A DNA stretch of 7,216 bases from Clostridiaceae bacterium. Its GTDB lineage: Bacteria; Bacillota; Clostridia; Saccharofermentanales; UBA5734. Location of the stretch: contig JAAYPL010000127.1 in the NCBI GenBank assembly GCA_012519875.1, forward strand, positions 1 to 7,216, read 5' to 3'. Below, one piece after another: positions 5,719-7,216 of this stretch. Position numbers and translations under genes: made by a program. The notes beneath the pieces were generated by a model. The model worked only from the letters and a program-made list of their open reading frames with translations, made no database searches and was not told the origin of the DNA. Position 1 is the stretch's first letter. Each line of letters begins with the position of its first letter.

Positions 5719-7216
5719 ATGGAGCATTTTGAAAAACTGGGGGCTTTTTATCTGGGCAGGCCCTATGACATTGAAACCGGGCAGCCGGAGGCAGGATATT
5801 TGCTCTACGATTCCAAGGATTTGACAACACATGGCGTCTGTGTCGGGATGACCGGCAGCGGCAAAACCGGTCTGTGCCTGGCCTTGCTTGAAGAGGCGGC
5901 AATGGACAGCATCCCGGCCATCATCATTGATCCGAAAGGTGATATGGCCAATTTGCTTCTGACCTTTCCGGATTTGAGCCCGTCCGACTTCTGCCCTTGG
6001 ATCAACGAGGAAGACGCAAAACGAAAAGGCCTTTCGCCGGACGCGTATGCCCGGAATCAAGCTGACCTATGGAAAAAGGGCTTGGCCGAATGGGGGCAGG
6101 ATGGCGAACGCATCCGCCAGATGCGTGACAAAGTCGAAATCAGCATCTATACCCCCGGCAGTACGGCCGGGATTTCGGTTTCGATTCTTGGTTCGTTGCA
6201 GTTGCCGCCTCCGGCCATCCTTGCCGACGCGGAGCTTCTCCAGGATCAAATCGCCGGGATGGCCACCAGCCTGCTTGGGCTGCTGGGTTTATCCGCTGAC
6301 CCGGTTCGGAGCCGAGAGCATATTCTGATCAGCACGATCCTGCAGCAGGCCTGGTCGACCGGCCGGTCTCTGGATCTGGCTGCCCTGATCGGATTGATTC
6401 AGGATCCGCCGGTCAAAAAAATCGGCATCATGGAAACCGACGTATTTTTCCCTGCCAAGGACCGCCAGGACTTGGCGCTGCAGTTTAACAATTTATTGGC
6501 CTCGCCCGGCTTTGCTTCCTGGCTGAGGGGGGAAGCGCTGGATATCAATCGGATCCTATATACGCCGGCCGGCAAGCCTCGCATGGCGATTTTTTCCATT
6601 GCTCATCTGGGCGATGCCGAACGCATGTTTTTTGTTTCGCTGATTCTCAACCAAATCCTGTCCTGGGTCAGGACTCAGAGCGGAACCACCAGTCTGCGCT
6701 CCATTCTTTATATGGATGAGATCTACGGATTTTTTCCGCCGGTCGAAAATCCGCCCAGCAAAAAACCTCTCCTTACTCTGCTCAAACAAGCCAGGGCATA
6801 CGGACTTGGTATTCTGCTGACCACGCAAAATCCTGTTGATCTGGATTACAAGGGTCTTGCCAATACCGGAACCTGGTTTATCGGCCGCCTGCAGACCGAA
6901 CGGGATAAAATGCGTGTGCTGGAAGGTTTGGAGGGTGTTTCAGCCGTCCAAGGAACGGGATTTGATCGTGCGGGCATGTCCCGGATGCTCTCCGGTCTGA
7001 AAAACCGTGTTTTCCTTATGCACAACGTACATGACGATGGACCGACCGTTTTTGAAACCCGCTGGTGCATGTCGTATCTGCGCGGTCCGCTGACCCGAGA
7101 TCAACTTTCACGGCTTCAGCCGACCGACGACCGGGAAGCAGCTGTTCCACGCGTCCAAAAACAGGAGCCGGAGGCCACTGTGACGGCTTCGCCACCGGCT
7201 GCGGCGACCACCGAAG
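5719..7216 (+). CDS. HerA/FtsK-type P-loop ATPase, N-terminal 499 residues (runs off the window)
   Basis: No stop codon occurs before the window ends, so the gene is 3'-truncated. The start ATG has AGGGAGGA (5704-5711) 7 bases upstream and lies 26 nt behind zwf. Seen: an N-terminal beta segment ending FYLGRPYD; Walker A GMTGSGKTG (43-51); IIIDPKGDMANLL after the second strand; a charged helical insert (about 95-140); IYTPGSTAG; Walker B ILYMDEIYG with Asp333-Glu334; a polar sensor in TTQNP (Gln370); and GRLQTERD, whose Arg390 is a candidate arginine finger. This arrangement is that of the HerA/VirB4/FtsK hexameric ATPases (COG0433-like), which move DNA or protein. From about residue 455 the chain becomes Pro/Ala/Glu-rich and looks like a flexible linker to an unseen C-terminal part. 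I see no membrane segment or signal peptide. I recognise it as a conserved, usually unnamed ATP-binding protein and cannot assign a specific role; no NurA-like nuclease is visible in this window. Confidence 0.85.
   Translation, partial: MEHFEKLGAFYLGRPYDIETGQPEAGYLLYDSKDLTTHGVCVGMTGSGKTGLCLALLEEAAMDSIPAIIIDPKGDMANLLLTFPDLSPSDFCPWINEEDAKRKGLSPDAYARNQADLWKKGLAEWGQDGERIRQMRDKVEISIYTPGSTAGISVSILGSLQLPPPAILADAELLQDQIAGMATSLLGLLGLSADPVRSREHILISTILQQAWSTGRSLDLAALIGLIQDPPVKKIGIMETDVFFPAKDRQDLALQFNNLLASPGFASWLRGEALDINRILYTPAGKPRMAIFSIAHLGDAERMFFVSLILNQILSWVRTQSGTTSLRSILYMDEIYGFFPPVENPPSKKPLLTLLKQARAYGLGILLTTQNPVDLDYKGLANTGTWFIGRLQTERDKMRVLEGLEGVSAVQGTGFDRAGMSRMLSGLKNRVFLMHNVHDDGPTVFETRWCMSYLRGPLTRDQLSRLQPTDDREAAVPRVQKQEPEATVTASPPAAATTE

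Overview
The window is a compact, single-strand (+) stretch of bacterial DNA. It holds six protein genes, two of them cut by the window edges, and no RNA genes, mobile elements or CRISPR repeats that I can see. Composition is moderately GC-rich with C/G-ending codons favoured. TGA is used as a stop. Ribosome binding sites are strong and purine-rich (AGGAGGT, GGGAGGTG, AGGGAGGA types). Together with a clostridial-looking G6PD, a PurR-like LacI regulator and oxygen-sensitive-looking flavoproteins, this suggests an anaerobic, carbohydrate-using bacterium, perhaps a Firmicutes/Clostridia relative. That assignment is an inference and is not firm.

Left block (1-3031): the C-terminal end of an FAD-dependent fumarate-reductase/ketosteroid-dehydrogenase-type flavoprotein; a 120-nt gap with a 13-bp RNA hairpin; a full-length cytoplasmic GH43 glycosidase (xylosidase/arabinofuranosidase type); and, overlapping it by the four bases ATGA, a flavodoxin-fold oxidoreductase with an N-terminal cysteine motif and a C-terminal zinc ribbon. 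A pentosidase flanked by two flavoproteins suggests use of a pentose-decorated compound whose released aglycone or sugar is then reduced or oxidised. This is a hypothesis.

Right block (3032-7216): a short gap with an extended -10 promoter, a LacI-family regulator with an atypical hinge, an intercistronic GAAA-tetraloop hairpin, glucose-6-phosphate dehydrogenase (zwf), and the first 499 residues of a HerA/FtsK-type P-loop ATPase that runs off the window. Spacing (57 nt, then 26 nt) fits one transcript from the lacI promoter. The regulator may control itself and zwf, and possibly the GH43 block upstream, linking sugar sensing to NADPH supply through the oxidative pentose phosphate pathway. The ATPase has no obvious metabolic link to the rest.

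No gap exceeds 300 bases; the largest is 291-410. No canonical intrinsic terminator (GC stem followed by a T-run) was found in any gap. The most unusual items are the LacI hinge with Gln at the position of the minor-groove leucine, the flavodoxin/zinc-ribbon protein with an expanded cysteine spacing, the two intergenic hairpins, and the unassigned ATPase at the right edge.
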